Shown here: positions 1-8,854 of the stretch, piece after piece
Layout of the letters: each line of letters opens with the position of its first letter
Numbering within the stretch: the stretch's first letter is position 1
Origin: Planctomycetota bacterium
GTDB taxonomy: Bacteria > Planctomycetota > Planctomycetia > Gemmatales > Gemmataceae
Length of the DNA: 64,000 nucleotides
Direction of reading: 5' to 3'
Assembly (NCBI GenBank): GCA_021781415.1
Contig: JAJXWW010000025.1
Location: 57,646-121,645 of the forward strand
Program-made: the position numbers and the translations under genes
Notes under the pieces: model-generated
Database searches by the model: none
Seen by the model: only the letters and a program-made list of their open reading frames with translations
Told to the model about the DNA's origin: nothing

Positions 1-221
1 CGGCAGGTCGGGACGGAGAAGAATGCCAGGGAACAGGCCGAGCGAAAGAGTGAAGGGAAGGCATAACAGAGTTATCCCATCGACCAAGTGATGTATGGGC
101 GATTCTTGGTCTTGAGAATGGGGGCTACTTTAGTCACGGGAGACTTTTAGCGCCAGAAAACGATCCGCAAAGTGCTTTCCCCCCCTGACCGACAGGGAAA
201 CAGGGGGTTCTCGGATCGCGT
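1..221. other. Left edge, no supported gene
   Basis: No convincing complete gene is visible here. A short minus-strand frame with a hydrophobic stretch runs off the left edge but has no ATG start and is too short to call. A GC-rich inverted repeat (CCCCCTG...CAGGGGG, about 184-208) lies just past the stop codon of the ArsR-type gene and could act as its terminator, though no T-run follows it on the minus strand. Confidence 0.4.
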
Positions 222-509
222 CTAAACGCCTCGCTTCGGCTTGCTCTTCGGCAGTTCGAGGCGACAGCAGCCGAAATCCAGGTGTTCGGTGAGTTCGCCC
301 TTTTTCGAACCGTGAAACACATCGGGATGGAGTCGGTAGACGACAAAGCGTCCCTGCTTTTCATCCTGGACCAGACCGGCATGGCGCAGGACGCCGAGAT
401 GGTGCGAGACATTGACGATCTCGGCATCGAGCAGAGCGGCCAATTCGCTGACACTGCGTTCGCCGCCGCGCAGGCAATGGATGATGCGCAATCGCTCGGG
501 GTCCGCCAA
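222..509 (-). CDS. ArsR-family winged-helix transcriptional regulator
   Basis: A small winged-helix DNA-binding protein. The core ADPERLRIIHCL, then SVSELAALLD, VSHHLGVLRHAGLV and a beta-wing (KQGRFVVYRL) match the ArsR/SmtB fold. Members are dimeric repressors released by metals or other signals. The tail contains a CC pair (FGCCRLEL), but I cannot show metal binding. The TTG start given is only the first start codon in frame: the frame stays open to about 640 and its upstream translation (LQPDRFARSLRALADPERL) still looks like the family's first helix. The true start is therefore probably upstream and either unusual or damaged; a palindromic repeat sits there. It lies downstream of the small helical gene on the same strand. 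Confidence 0.8.
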   Translation of the reverse strand: MADPERLRIIHCLRGGERSVSELAALLDAEIVNVSHHLGVLRHAGLVQDEKQGRFVVYRLHPDVFHGSKKGELTEHLDFGCCRLELPKSKPKRGV

Positions 510-589
510 AGCGCGAAGCGAACGAGCGAAGCGGTCGGGTTGTAATGGTTCGGTCGCGACACGTTTCCGTTCGCTGCCGGTTCGCCTTA

Positions 590-611
590 CCCGGCAGCTT
601 ACGCTGCCGGG
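590..611. repeat. Perfect hairpin repeat upstream of arsR-like gene
   Basis: CCCGGCAGC-TTAC-GCTGCCGGG forms a 9-bp perfect stem with a 4-base loop. It lies between the 88-aa gene and the ArsR-type gene, where the missing start of the latter would be expected. The neighbouring bases 570-590 repeat part of the same GCTGCCGG motif, which suggests a small mobile palindrome or an intercistronic stem-loop. Confidence 0.6.
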
Positions 612-638
612 TCGCCTGGCTCGCGAGGACGATGCTCC

Positions 639-905
639 TTAGTTCACGCAGCCGTGGTAGGCCGAGGAGCGCGCGGTCAGGACTTCGCCTTCGTGGCTCA
701 TGCGGCATCGCAGCAGGTGCAAATCTTCGTCGATTTTCTCCAAAACAACGTCGGCATCGGCGATTTGTCCGTCTGCCAGATATTGTTTCGCCTCGGCTAG
801 ACCCAGCTGAGCGATGGACAAGCGACGATCGACCATGCGCAGGAACGGAGACGAGGACGGAACGGAAGCCTTGGCATCGCGGATACGATCGGATAGAGCA
901 ACCAT
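639..905 (-). CDS. Small helical protein of unknown function
   Basis: An 88-residue protein, taken from the ATG at 905 because the sequence becomes protein-like there (MVALSDRIRDAKAS) and GAGAG lies a short distance upstream. The longer frame in the ORF track adds a low-quality N-terminus. The composition is charged and helical (LSIAQLGLAEAKQYLADGQIADADVVLEKIDEDLHLLRCRM), with no signal peptide or membrane segment. I do not recognise a family. It ends about 130 bp before the ArsR-type gene on the same strand, so the two could be co-transcribed. Confidence 0.55.
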   Translation of the reverse strand: MVALSDRIRDAKASVPSSSPFLRMVDRRLSIAQLGLAEAKQYLADGQIADADVVLEKIDEDLHLLRCRMSHEGEVLTARSSAYHGCVN

Positions 906-1196
906 GAGGATCTCTCGCAATAAGAAACCGGGGATGCTGGAAGACAACGCACCGCCGCCCAGGCGGTCCATCCAAACGGATGGAGACTCCAGCGAAACAC
1001 ACAACTGTTTGCGAGGAACCATCCAAGAGGCGAAGTCAAGTCGTGTGCGGGCAGTCGCCTTGTCGAGTTCGGCTTCCTTACCGAGGTGGCTTGGGATAGG
1101 GCCTGCGAGAATCCTTCTCATCTCCAGGCAAAGCGACTCCTCTTGTACCCGAAATGTGGGCTCCGATGCAAGAGAACTTTTTTACGGCTCGTTCAT

Positions 1197-4100
1197 CTAA
1201 GGCACGAAGCCGGCGCGTTTGTTTTGCCCTTTGATAAACACATCGAAATGTTCCAAGGGCAACGGCTCAAGAATCTCCTCGCTCGGTCGCTTGGCCACGA
1301 AGAAGCGCGGCTCGGACTTCGCCCCGCGCGCGATACGGACGGGGATCACCCAATACGAGTGCAGCGCCTTCATGTTTCGAGCCACCCACTTTTGGGGCGG
1401 CAACTGCTTGAAGCTCTCAAGGAGTTGTTCTTCCATCCAGCGCATCGCACCATCGTCAACGTCCAAGAGGCGCTGGCGAGATAGGGCGACTTTCGGAATC
1501 CTTCGTTCGATCCCGAAACCGTCGCGGATCGAGCGATCCAGCAGGCGCGAGGTGTCGTTATCGTTATCGCCGAGCGCGAAGATGACGGGTACCACCGGAA
1601 TACGGTGCGACCATCGAATCCAGTCTGGGACGGGATAGCCGCGGAGCTTCCAGCGCGATTCCATGCCGAGCCAAAAAGCGAGTAAGACGCTCAGCTTCTC
1701 CGGCGGTTTGAGAACGATGCGACCGTTGGGCTGATCGACGCCATTATAACGCAATCCTTCCGACGCCAGCCACAACGATCCCAAGGTCGAACCGAAACCC
1801 GCGCCGACCACGACGAGATTGAAGGTGTTGACCGGACTATCTTTCTCGTCGTGGCGCAGGTCGAGATACATGCGGGCGGCGGCGATGTCGTGGATGAGCC
1901 AGGGTAGGTATTCGGGAGGCAGTCCGTTCCAATCCAGTTTGCTCGGATGGTCGTCGAGCGGTTTGTCTCGAACGAAAGAGGGCAACAGCTTGGCGTTGAC
2001 CGAGTAATCCCAGAACGCGCGCTCGACGTTTTGGCTATCCCCGTGGCCACGAAAGTCGAACGTCAGAACCGTGTGCCCCTCGTTTTGCAGCGCTTCGGCC
2101 AGACGCTTCCATCCCGGCGTGGAACGCGATTGACCCAGATCGTGCAACATCAGCACGGTCATTCCCTTTTTGCCCCTCCATCCGTGATAGAGCGTGGCGG
2201 CAATCTCCATGTGGTCGATGGTGCGGAAGCGGACATTCTGTTGAAGGCCGCGCGGCCGAGTGATGCTCAAGGCGATGTCGCGCTCCCCGACCGTCTGTTT
2301 GCCAACCCGAAGGAGCAATTTGACCGAATACTCCCCCGGCTCGGTGCTTTTCGATACGGCGACGAGGACGTTTGCGAACGATAATTCGGGAGCGATGGTC
2401 GCAGGAGCGGCCGTCGTCCCTTCGGGAAGATTCGACAGAACCACCGTCGCCTCGGATCGATTTTGTCTTCTATCCAACAAGACGCGCAACTCGCCTTGCT
2501 TGCCCGCCTCGACCGCCAGGGAATCGGCCATCTTCTCGTTGAGACGAAGGCGCGGCGATTCTTCTGGAATCGATGGCTCAGCCTTTTTCTGAACCTGGAG
2601 CAGCAGCGCTTTGCTGTCTGCCACCACGTCAGCGACTTTCAGTTGGATCTTGAGCGGGACCGGCTGAGGCATCGTGTCTTCCGCGACGGTCAGTTTCACG
2701 CTTACAACATCGGGGGTGTCCGCGTTCATGGGCAGAGATTCCTGCCGAAGCTGAGGCGGCAGCTTCTCAAAATCGACGGACAGCGGTTCGCGGCAGGCAT
2801 TGCGCCGAACGGAGAAGGCGAACGTCTTGGAACTGCCGGCGGGACAGACGATATTTTCCGGGGGTTGCAACAGGGGGCGCGGGGTCGGCACGACCGAAAG
2901 CTGAAACGCTTGCTCCGCGCGTTTTTCGTCTCCCTGCCACAGTGAAACGCGCACCGTTCGCCGCGGAGGAACAACTCCGAGAGGGGCGATCAATCGCAAC
3001 GAGCAAGATTCTTCGTCCGCGGCCAATGACAGCACCGACGTCGCTGGAACGTCCAGCGCTTTCACCTCGTCGGGCATTCCTTCGAGGCGAAGGGTCAAGG
3101 GTTCGCGGCAATCGCGGCGATCGACGTGGATAGCGATTGTCGTCTTGAATCCCGCGCGGAGTGTCACATCGTCGAGGTGCGATAGGCTCGGCGGGCGTGC
3201 GGACGCGGAGTCGGACGATGGCTTCACGGAGGACCATACCAACACGTTCAGGACGATGAAGCTGATGAGAACGACTGCCCCCACAATAGCAAGCGAGACC
3301 GGCCGCGAGAGCAGCGACAAAACGGGATCGGCGCGAAGGGCGGCTTCGCGCGGTTTTTCTTCCCCCTCGACCGGAGGTTTGGCGTCAAGCTCGATCTCGG
3401 CGGAACTGCGTCGGCGCGCGGCGATGGCTTGCGACGGCAGCGGAGGAGGCACGGATTTGAGTTCGATCGGCTGAGTCTCGGTCAGCGAGACGGTTTGCAC
3501 GGTCGGCTCGGCAACGAGGACGCCGGTGGTAACCGAAACCATCTGCGCGGTCGCCGACGCGAGGCGCGAACGTCTCCGCGCGGGCGATTCCCCACTGAGA
3601 AGCGCCTCGACTTGCATTTCCTCGCTGTCGGACAAGGGACGCACGCCGCTTTCGTCCACCAACTCATCGAGTGCTGGCGCGACGAGGAGCGGGCCGCGGC
3701 TGGCCAAGAGGAGGTGGCCGATCAAATGGCGCGCATCACGATCTTTTAACTCCCACAATTCGCGCAGCAGGCACGATTTGCTCGGTAGGCGGAAGTCCTC
3801 TTCGCGGAATAACAAATTCTCGCCGTTGTCGTGCCGCTGCCACAGATTCGTTCCGCCGACGCGCAGACAGCGCAGAGCCGTGTAAATCAGCAGATGGGCG
3901 AAGCGATCCATCTCGCGGTCGTATCCGCCCGCGCTCAAGCGTTGGGGATGTTGATAATTGGGATGGCCGACCTCGCCGGACGGAATGTCGGCCAACGCCG
4001 GGACGAACATGCCGTCGTAGTCGATCAGCTTGAGGGCCAGCGAACTGCTTTTGCTTCCGGGCACGAGCAAGACATTGCCGTGCTGCAAATCGCCGTGTGC

Positions 4101-4559
4101 CATGCCGGCGTCGTGCAACTCTTGCCCCAGTCGCAGCCACAAGAGTGCCAGGCGTTCGAGAACGACCGGCTTGTTCGAGTGTTCGCAGACGAATTCGTTG
4201 AGTCGAAACCCTTCGACCCATCGCATTTTGACCAGGGGATACCATTGGCCGTGGACGCGGATGCCTTCGTCGAGATAGTGAAACTCAACCATGAAGGCGC
4301 GTTGTGTTTGCCGCAGATGTTCGCTGATGGCTTGGTAGCGAGGGCGCAATCCGGCCACCGGGCGCGTGAAGCACTTGATGGCCCAGCATTGTCCGTCGGC
4401 TCCCTGAATCTGATAGACGTCGGCAAAGTTTCCAGAGTGCGGACGCGGCAGACCAAATAGATCGCCGATGGCTTGCCCTTGGCGCAGATCCTCCTCGGAG
4501 AAACACAGCTGCGGATTCTGTACCGCGGCGTTGTAATCCGTGGCATGAGGCCAAGACAT
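1197..4559 (-). CDS. Membrane Ser/Thr kinase-like protein fused to Ig-like and alpha/beta-hydrolase domains
   Basis: A 1,120-aa multidomain protein. I chose the ATG at 4559 because AAGGAG precedes it at good spacing. Residues about 35-290 form a protein-kinase-like domain: a modified glycine loop (SGNFADVY), the ATP lysine in AIK (about 62), a catalytic loop HGDLQHGN (156-161; HGD instead of HRD) and DYDG in place of DFG (180-183). A Pro/Arg-rich linker leads to one membrane helix (about 421-444). Residues about 460-770 look like three Ig-like beta modules, two sharing a C-REPL motif. The C-terminal 350 residues match an alpha/beta hydrolase (MLHDLG, FDFRGHGDS), but the nucleophile elbow reads GAGFG (919-923), with Gly where Ser is expected. 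The kinase should face the cytoplasm and the rest the periplasm. It is the last gene after a PP2C and a vWA gene, the arrangement known from TerY-associated kinase/phosphatase triads. Confidence 0.85.
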   Translation of the reverse strand: MSWPHATDYNAAVQNPQLCFSEEDLRQGQAIGDLFGLPRPHSGNFADVYQIQGADGQCWAIKCFTRPVAGLRPRYQAISEHLRQTQRAFMVEFHYLDEGIRVHGQWYPLVKMRWVEGFRLNEFVCEHSNKPVVLERLALLWLRLGQELHDAGMAHGDLQHGNVLLVPGSKSSSLALKLIDYDGMFVPALADIPSGEVGHPNYQHPQRLSAGGYDREMDRFAHLLIYTALRCLRVGGTNLWQRHDNGENLLFREEDFRLPSKSCLLRELWELKDRDARHLIGHLLLASRGPLLVAPALDELVDESGVRPLSDSEEMQVEALLSGESPARRRSRLASATAQMVSVTTGVLVAEPTVQTVSLTETQPIELKSVPPPLPSQAIAARRRSSAEIELDAKPPVEGEEKPREAALRADPVLSLLSRPVSLAIVGAVVLISFIVLNVLVWSSVKPSSDSASARPPSLSHLDDVTLRAGFKTTIAIHVDRRDCREPLTLRLEGMPDEVKALDVPATSVLSLAADEESCSLRLIAPLGVVPPRRTVRVSLWQGDEKRAEQAFQLSVVPTPRPLLQPPENIVCPAGSSKTFAFSVRRNACREPLSVDFEKLPPQLRQESLPMNADTPDVVSVKLTVAEDTMPQPVPLKIQLKVADVVADSKALLLQVQKKAEPSIPEESPRLRLNEKMADSLAVEAGKQGELRVLLDRRQNRSEATVVLSNLPEGTTAAPATIAPELSFANVLVAVSKSTEPGEYSVKLLLRVGKQTVGERDIALSITRPRGLQQNVRFRTIDHMEIAATLYHGWRGKKGMTVLMLHDLGQSRSTPGWKRLAEALQNEGHTVLTFDFRGHGDSQNVERAFWDYSVNAKLLPSFVRDKPLDDHPSKLDWNGLPPEYLPWLIHDIAAARMYLDLRHDEKDSPVNTFNLVVVGAGFGSTLGSLWLASEGLRYNGVDQPNGRIVLKPPEKLSVLLAFWLGMESRWKLRGYPVPDWIRWSHRIPVVPVIFALGDNDNDTSRLLDRSIRDGFGIERRIPKVALSRQRLLDVDDGAMRWMEEQLLESFKQLPPQKWVARNMKALHSYWVIPVRIARGAKSEPRFFVAKRPSEEILEPLPLEHFDVFIKGQNKRAGFVP

Positions 4560-4580
4560 CGCGCACTCCTTGTGGAATCC

Positions 4581-4607
4581 AGCCGGCAGCAAAAGCCACT
4601 GCCGGCT
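4581..4607. repeat. Inverted repeat between PP2C and kinase genes
   Basis: AGCCGGCAG and CTGCCGGCT form a 9-bp stem around a 9-base loop, between the PP2C stop codon and the ribosome-binding site of the kinase gene. It could attenuate or stabilise the transcript between the two cistrons; no T-run is present. Confidence 0.5.
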
Positions 4608-5409
4608 ACTGACTAATCGCCACGAGCGTTACGTCGTCGTTGCGCAGTCGGCGTTCGTTGCGCAGTCCCTCGATCCAAGCGGCGAAAGCGTGTTGCGCCT
4701 CGTCGTCGCTGCTGCCCGGATAGATCAGCGGTTCCAACGACAGCCACGGCTTCGCTCCTGCCTCAGACTGAAGTAAAAACCACTGTGCCAAGGCGTCGGT
4801 CATCAGCCAGAATCGGTCGCCCGGTTGGCATTCGCCGTACTGTTGCAGACCGTTCTTGTTCGGCACTTCGATCGGCGAGGTGCGCGAGCCAACGAGCCAG
4901 GGTGCATTGCTGAAATCGGCGGCGCGCAAGATTGGGAATGTCCGAATCAACTCGCCGCGACGCACCTGAAATAAACAGCTGTCGCCGACTGCCAGGGCAT
5001 ACCAACTATTATCTTCAAAGACTAAACCGAGGAAAGTGGCAAACGCTCCTTGCGTCAATCCGGGTTCGAGATACCACGGCACATCGGCACTTCGCTGCCC
5101 TCCGTCCTCGGACGAACTTCTCGAAGCGAGGAATGCCGAATAGGGAGAACGGATGGCCGACAACCATCGATCTTGAAGGGACGGCAGCCAATTCGCCCAG
5201 CGGGGAAGGGGATCGTTTTGCCGCACGAACTCCTCGACGAGCAGTTGCGCCCAGAGCGCAGCGTGGGGGCTTTCGGCCGCGCCGTCGGCAATGGCAAAGC
5301 GGCCGCGCTCGGCGTCCACGGCCAAGGCATCCTGGCATTCGTCCAGGTCGTAGCCCTGACGGGGCAAGCGAAAGGCGCGAGAGCCGAGGCCGACGCCGGA
5401 CAACGCCAT
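4606..5409 (-). CDS. PP2C-like protein phosphatase
   Basis: A 267-aa protein of the PPM/PP2C fold, expected to remove phosphate from Ser/Thr using two metal ions. Visible motifs in order are an N-terminal DLDECQDA (in place of ED.N), the metal-binding FAIADGAAES, ALAVGDSCLF (GDS motif), LMTDALAQW (TDA where TDG is usual) and a terminal RNDDVTLVAI (DD.T). Size fits the stand-alone bacterial family, and there is no signal peptide, so it is cytosolic. It starts 3 bp after the stop codon of the vWA gene and precedes the kinase by about 46 bp, so the three are almost certainly one operon; the natural inference is that it opposes the kinase. Confidence 0.85.
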   Translation of the reverse strand: MALSGVGLGSRAFRLPRQGYDLDECQDALAVDAERGRFAIADGAAESPHAALWAQLLVEEFVRQNDPLPRWANWLPSLQDRWLSAIRSPYSAFLASRSSSEDGGQRSADVPWYLEPGLTQGAFATFLGLVFEDNSWYALAVGDSCLFQVRRGELIRTFPILRAADFSNAPWLVGSRTSPIEVPNKNGLQQYGECQPGDRFWLMTDALAQWFLLQSEAGAKPWLSLEPLIYPGSSDDEAQHAFAAWIEGLRNERRLRNDDVTLVAISQ

Positions 5410-5412
5410 GAC

Positions 5413-6255
5413 TCACCGTAGGTTCTTGGGATCGACTCGCGTACCGATGTCCAGAAAACGGACCACCGATGCCAAATCGGCGTTGAAGACGAAGCCACGC
5501 GAGTCGGCCGTCACCGTCAGACCCGCCTGACGCGCCGATTGAAGCATCGCTGGCGGCAGCAAGCTCGACATGCGGAACAAGCGGCGCGCGTAATCGTCGG
5601 GCAAACCCGACTCGGCATCGGGAAACTCGATGGCTTGCGAGGCAGACGACGAGATGTGGCCGTTAAACAATAAGACCGCTCCATCCTCGCTGGCCAACTC
5701 GCCCAGATTCTTGGCCGTCTCCTCGGGATTGCCGTCCGTCGCTTCTCCATCGGAGAGATTGACCACCAGAGGAGGATAGCAAGCGGGATGTTCGAGCAGG
5801 AAACCGGAGACGATTTGAATGGCTTGCTCCAGCGCTTTGCACATCGGCGTCTTCCCGTCGCCGGCCGCTTCGAACCACACCGGCGACCGGACGATCTGCT
5901 CGACCTGCCCGCCGCGTCCATCGTCCACGAGATTGGCGCGCTGTTCGACGCGCAATGGATTGCGGGCCAACTCGCCGATAGGAACCAAGACGCGCTCGGC
6001 CAACCCTCCGCCCAGCGCGGGCCGAACCTGACGGCCGTAGCCGATCACTCCGACATGAAAGCGGTCGAGGACAGTCTGTCCCCACACGCAGCGCAATACC
6101 AAGGTATACAGCAGGCGATTGAGCGAGTCGGCCACTACGTCGGCTTTCTTATTGCCCAAACCGCCGCCGATCGGTCCCAACATGGACTTCGATTGATCGA
6201 CGAGAAAGAGGAAGCAGGTAGGGTTCGAGCGGCTGATTTCCGCAGTGTAGGGCAT
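5413..6255 (-). CDS. vWA-domain protein, TerY-like
   Basis: A 280-aa von Willebrand factor A protein. I took the ATG at 6255 (MPYTAEISRSN) because the vWA fold begins there and AAAGG lies upstream; the longer frame adds a basic N-terminus of poor quality. The metal-ion-dependent adhesion site is complete: DQSKS near residue 20, the Thr in GDGKTPM, and Asp in VNLSDGEATD. It has no signal peptide or membrane helix. Single-domain cytoplasmic vWA proteins of this type (TerY family) occur beside PP2C phosphatases and protein kinases; they are thought to be adaptors or kinase targets. It is the first gene of the three-gene unit. Confidence 0.85.
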   Translation of the reverse strand: MPYTAEISRSNPTCFLFLVDQSKSMLGPIGGGLGNKKADVVADSLNRLLYTLVLRCVWGQTVLDRFHVGVIGYGRQVRPALGGGLAERVLVPIGELARNPLRVEQRANLVDDGRGGQVEQIVRSPVWFEAAGDGKTPMCKALEQAIQIVSGFLLEHPACYPPLVVNLSDGEATDGNPEETAKNLGELASEDGAVLLFNGHISSSASQAIEFPDAESGLPDDYARRLFRMSSLLPPAMLQSARQAGLTVTADSRGFVFNADLASVVRFLDIGTRVDPKNLR

Positions 6256-6417
6256 GGATGTCGCCTTTCCAGCGGGGTGCGGAGGCACCAGACACGAACG
6301 AAACGGAGGCGATGAGGAATTATACCTTTTCTCGGCCCGCTGTCGCAAGCGTTTTGTGTCGTCGATTTTGATTCCCAGAGCGTGTTTGCGAATTGACCTC
6401 CGCCGTATTATCCGGGT

Positions 6418-6857
6418 ATGAGCAAGACGCAAACCTATCCCAGCGATCTCACGGATGCCCAGTGGGCTTCTGATTCAGCCCTTGTTACCGAAACCTCACA
6501 AACGCGGCCGACGCCGCAGCCTGTATTACCGCCGTGTTTTCGACGCCATCTTCTACCTGCAAGGCACCGGCTGCCAGTGGCGACAACTAGCCCACGACTT
6601 CCCGCCCTGGGGTACGGTGGTCTCCTACTTCTGCCGCTGGCGTCAGAACGGTCTGTGGCTGCGCATCCACCACACCTCGCAAGCGGCACATCCTGGTCGA
6701 TGTCTTGGGAATGCCGATCGCTTGTGTGGTCCATGCGGCCGATGTCCAGGACGAGGATGGTTGCGAGGCCGTGTTGGACCGAGCCAAAGAACGCTTCCCG
6801 CGCCTGAAGAAGATTTGGGCGGATAGCCGCTATGCCTGCAAGCAAACGCCCCGGTGA
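6418..6857 (+). pseudogene. Decayed IS5-family transposase
   Basis: Fragments of an IS5-type transposase are spread over two frames. It opens with YPSDLTDAQWA, shifts frame by a small indel near 6465, then reads LIQPLLPKPHKRGRRRS, FDAIFYLQGTGCQWRQLAHD and WLRIHHT. An internal deletion joins this to the catalytic-core segment RHILVDVLGMPIACVVHAAD...IWADSRYACKQTP, where the frame ends. Much of the DDE core and the whole C-terminus are missing, so it cannot be active. I could not define terminal inverted repeats. It sits just upstream of the vWA-PP2C-kinase operon and marks a past insertion next to it. Confidence 0.8.
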
Positions 6858-6912
6858 GTCTGGATGATCTATGGCTGGGTTTGGCCTCCGTCCTTTTTTG
6901 AAGAGCCGGACC

Positions 6913-8712
6913 TCACGCGGCAGCGCGGCGCGGACGGCTTTCGATGTCGAACAAGCCGTACACATCCTGTTCCGTCAATCCCAGCGACGGCGGCGGACCA
7001 TTTTGCTCGATCAGTTCGTTGAACAGTTGACGTTTCTTTTCCAGCACTTCGTGGATGCGCCCTTCGATGGTTCCTTGACTGATGAAGCGCGTCACGAACA
7101 CCGACGATTTCTGGCCGAGGCGATGGGCGCGATTGATGGCCTGATCCTCAATGGCTGGGTTCCACCAGCGGTCGAATAGGAAGACATAGTTGGTGAATTG
7201 CAGATTGAGTCCGACACTGCCCGTGCCGTAGCTCATCAGAATGACGTGCTTCGTCGGGTCGGTTTTGAAGCGGTCGAGAATTGCCTGCCTGTCTTTGTGA
7301 GGGATTTTGCCGTGGTATTGTAACGGGCCGAACTCGCGCAGCGCCTCGGCGAGAGCCTCCAACGGTTCGACCCACTGCGAGAAGACGATGGCCTTGCGTC
7401 CGCTCTCGGCCACCTCGGCCATGTCCGCGAGCAATCGTTCGAGTTTGGCACTCTGTTTGGTGCGCGGATCGAAGTTGCAAATCTGTTTGAGGCGCATCAC
7501 CAGTTCAAAAACGTGTTGCACCGTCAGCGTATCGCCCAGCGCGTTGAGGTGAATCACGCCTTCCTTTTCCGCGAGATCGTAGGCGGCGCGTTGGGCGGGC
7601 GTCAACTCGACCTCGGTATCGCGGAGGATGCGCGGCGGCATGTCCGGAGCCACCTCTTCCTTGGTGCGGCGAAGGATGCAATCGCTCGTAAGGGCGGCGA
7701 GCTGATTGGCCGGCGTCTCGGGTGGAATACGATTCGCATCCACGAAGGAGAAAATGTTGACGAGATCGTCGGTACGATTTTCGACCGGGGTTCCCGTCAT
7801 GGCCCAGCTGCGGTTGCGACGCAGACCCCGCACCGCGTGCGCCGTCTTCGATTCCTTGTTCTTAATGCGTTGGGCTTCGTCGAGAACGACCACATCGAAG
7901 CGCACCCTCTCGTCGACGATCTCCGCTGCGTCGCGGGTCAACAGCTCGTAGTTGACCAGCTTTAGAGGGCAGTTCGACACCTGCCAGACCGCGCGGCGCG
8001 TCTCGGTGTCGCCGTTGATAATCTCAAACGGCACGTCCGGTGCCCACATGCGTAGCTCGCGCGTCCAGTTGATGACGAGCGGTTTCGGGCAGACAACGAG
8101 GGCGTTGTGGATCAAGCCGGCGTGAAAGAGCAGCCGCAGCGCGACGATGGTTTGCATCGTTTTGCCGAGTCCCATCTCGTCGGCGATGAGGGCGGCATCG
8201 CGCGGCATCAAGAAAGCGATGCCGCGCAACTGATACGGAAACGGCTTGAACGGCAGCGTAATTTGCTTGTTGGCAAAGATGTCTTCGAGCGGCGGTTGCA
8301 ACAAATAGAGGAGACGATCCTTGAACTGTACGGTCTCGCGCGGCGGACGCAGCTTGGTACGGATGGTTCCTTTCTCTTGCCCGCTTCCCGCACTCGGGAG
8401 TGGCAACTCCTCTTGCTCCAGCTCGGCGAGTTTGCAAGTCGGCTTCGTGACGGTAACCCCATCGGGCGGAGTGGGAAAACGCCATCCTTGTGTCGTTACG
8501 TCGAGGCCGATCTTACCCAGCGAACGAACCCACGGAGCGCTCGTCAGAAGCGTCGCCTGCCGCACGCTCACTTCCAAGGGGCGGTCGAAACGGGGAAGCG
8601 AGCGAACCTCTACCGGCAAGGTCAGGTTAATCTGGTCGATCTGGCAAAGCGGCGCAGCCTCATCCGACGGAGGAGTTTGGAGCGCTGCGCCGGGCGGCGT
8701 CGGCTCACTCAC
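6913..8712 (-). CDS. SNF2-family DEAD/H helicase-like ATPase
   Basis: A 599-aa SNF2/Rad54-type translocase with a GTG start preceded by GGGAGAG. Residues 1-150 are a family-unspecific N-terminal region. The RecA-like core follows: the Q-like motif FPYQLRGIAFL, Walker A ADEMGLGKT (178-185), motif II LDEAQ (277-281), motif III AMTGTPVENR, then the second lobe with FSQWVEPLEAL, YGTGSVGLNLQ, DRWWNPAIEDQAINRAHRLGQ (motif VI region). These proteins move along duplex DNA and remodel protein-DNA complexes rather than unwinding strands. It lacks the SWIM zinc finger common in longer bacterial SNF2 proteins. No methylase or nuclease partner is adjacent, so a defence role cannot be argued from context. 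Confidence 0.92.
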   Translation of the reverse strand: MSEPTPPGAALQTPPSDEAAPLCQIDQINLTLPVEVRSLPRFDRPLEVSVRQATLLTSAPWVRSLGKIGLDVTTQGWRFPTPPDGVTVTKPTCKLAELEQEELPLPSAGSGQEKGTIRTKLRPPRETVQFKDRLLYLLQPPLEDIFANKQITLPFKPFPYQLRGIAFLMPRDAALIADEMGLGKTMQTIVALRLLFHAGLIHNALVVCPKPLVINWTRELRMWAPDVPFEIINGDTETRRAVWQVSNCPLKLVNYELLTRDAAEIVDERVRFDVVVLDEAQRIKNKESKTAHAVRGLRRNRSWAMTGTPVENRTDDLVNIFSFVDANRIPPETPANQLAALTSDCILRRTKEEVAPDMPPRILRDTEVELTPAQRAAYDLAEKEGVIHLNALGDTLTVQHVFELVMRLKQICNFDPRTKQSAKLERLLADMAEVAESGRKAIVFSQWVEPLEALAEALREFGPLQYHGKIPHKDRQAILDRFKTDPTKHVILMSYGTGSVGLNLQFTNYVFLFDRWWNPAIEDQAINRAHRLGQKSSVFVTRFISQGTIEGRIHEVLEKKRQLFNELIEQNGPPPSLGLTEQDVYGLFDIESRPRRAAA

Positions 8713-8854
8713 GGTGTCTCTCCCTGAAAACCAATCCCTGGCACGTCCGAGAAAGCCGGCTGTAAGGGAAGTTCGGGCGCTTTGGCAAAGCGCCGGGCTT
8801 TCGTGTCGCCGTATAGATTCGGGTAGAAGGGAGAGAGAACTTTACACGGAGGAG

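Noticed and set aside
1-92. 5' end of a gene leaving the left edge on the minus strand
   Set aside because: A hydrophobic frame exists, but there is no clear start or ribosome-binding site and fewer than 30 codons are visible.
6913-8712. SNF2 gene as part of a phage-defence system
   Set aside because: No methylase, nuclease or PLD partner is nearby, so the gene alone does not support it.
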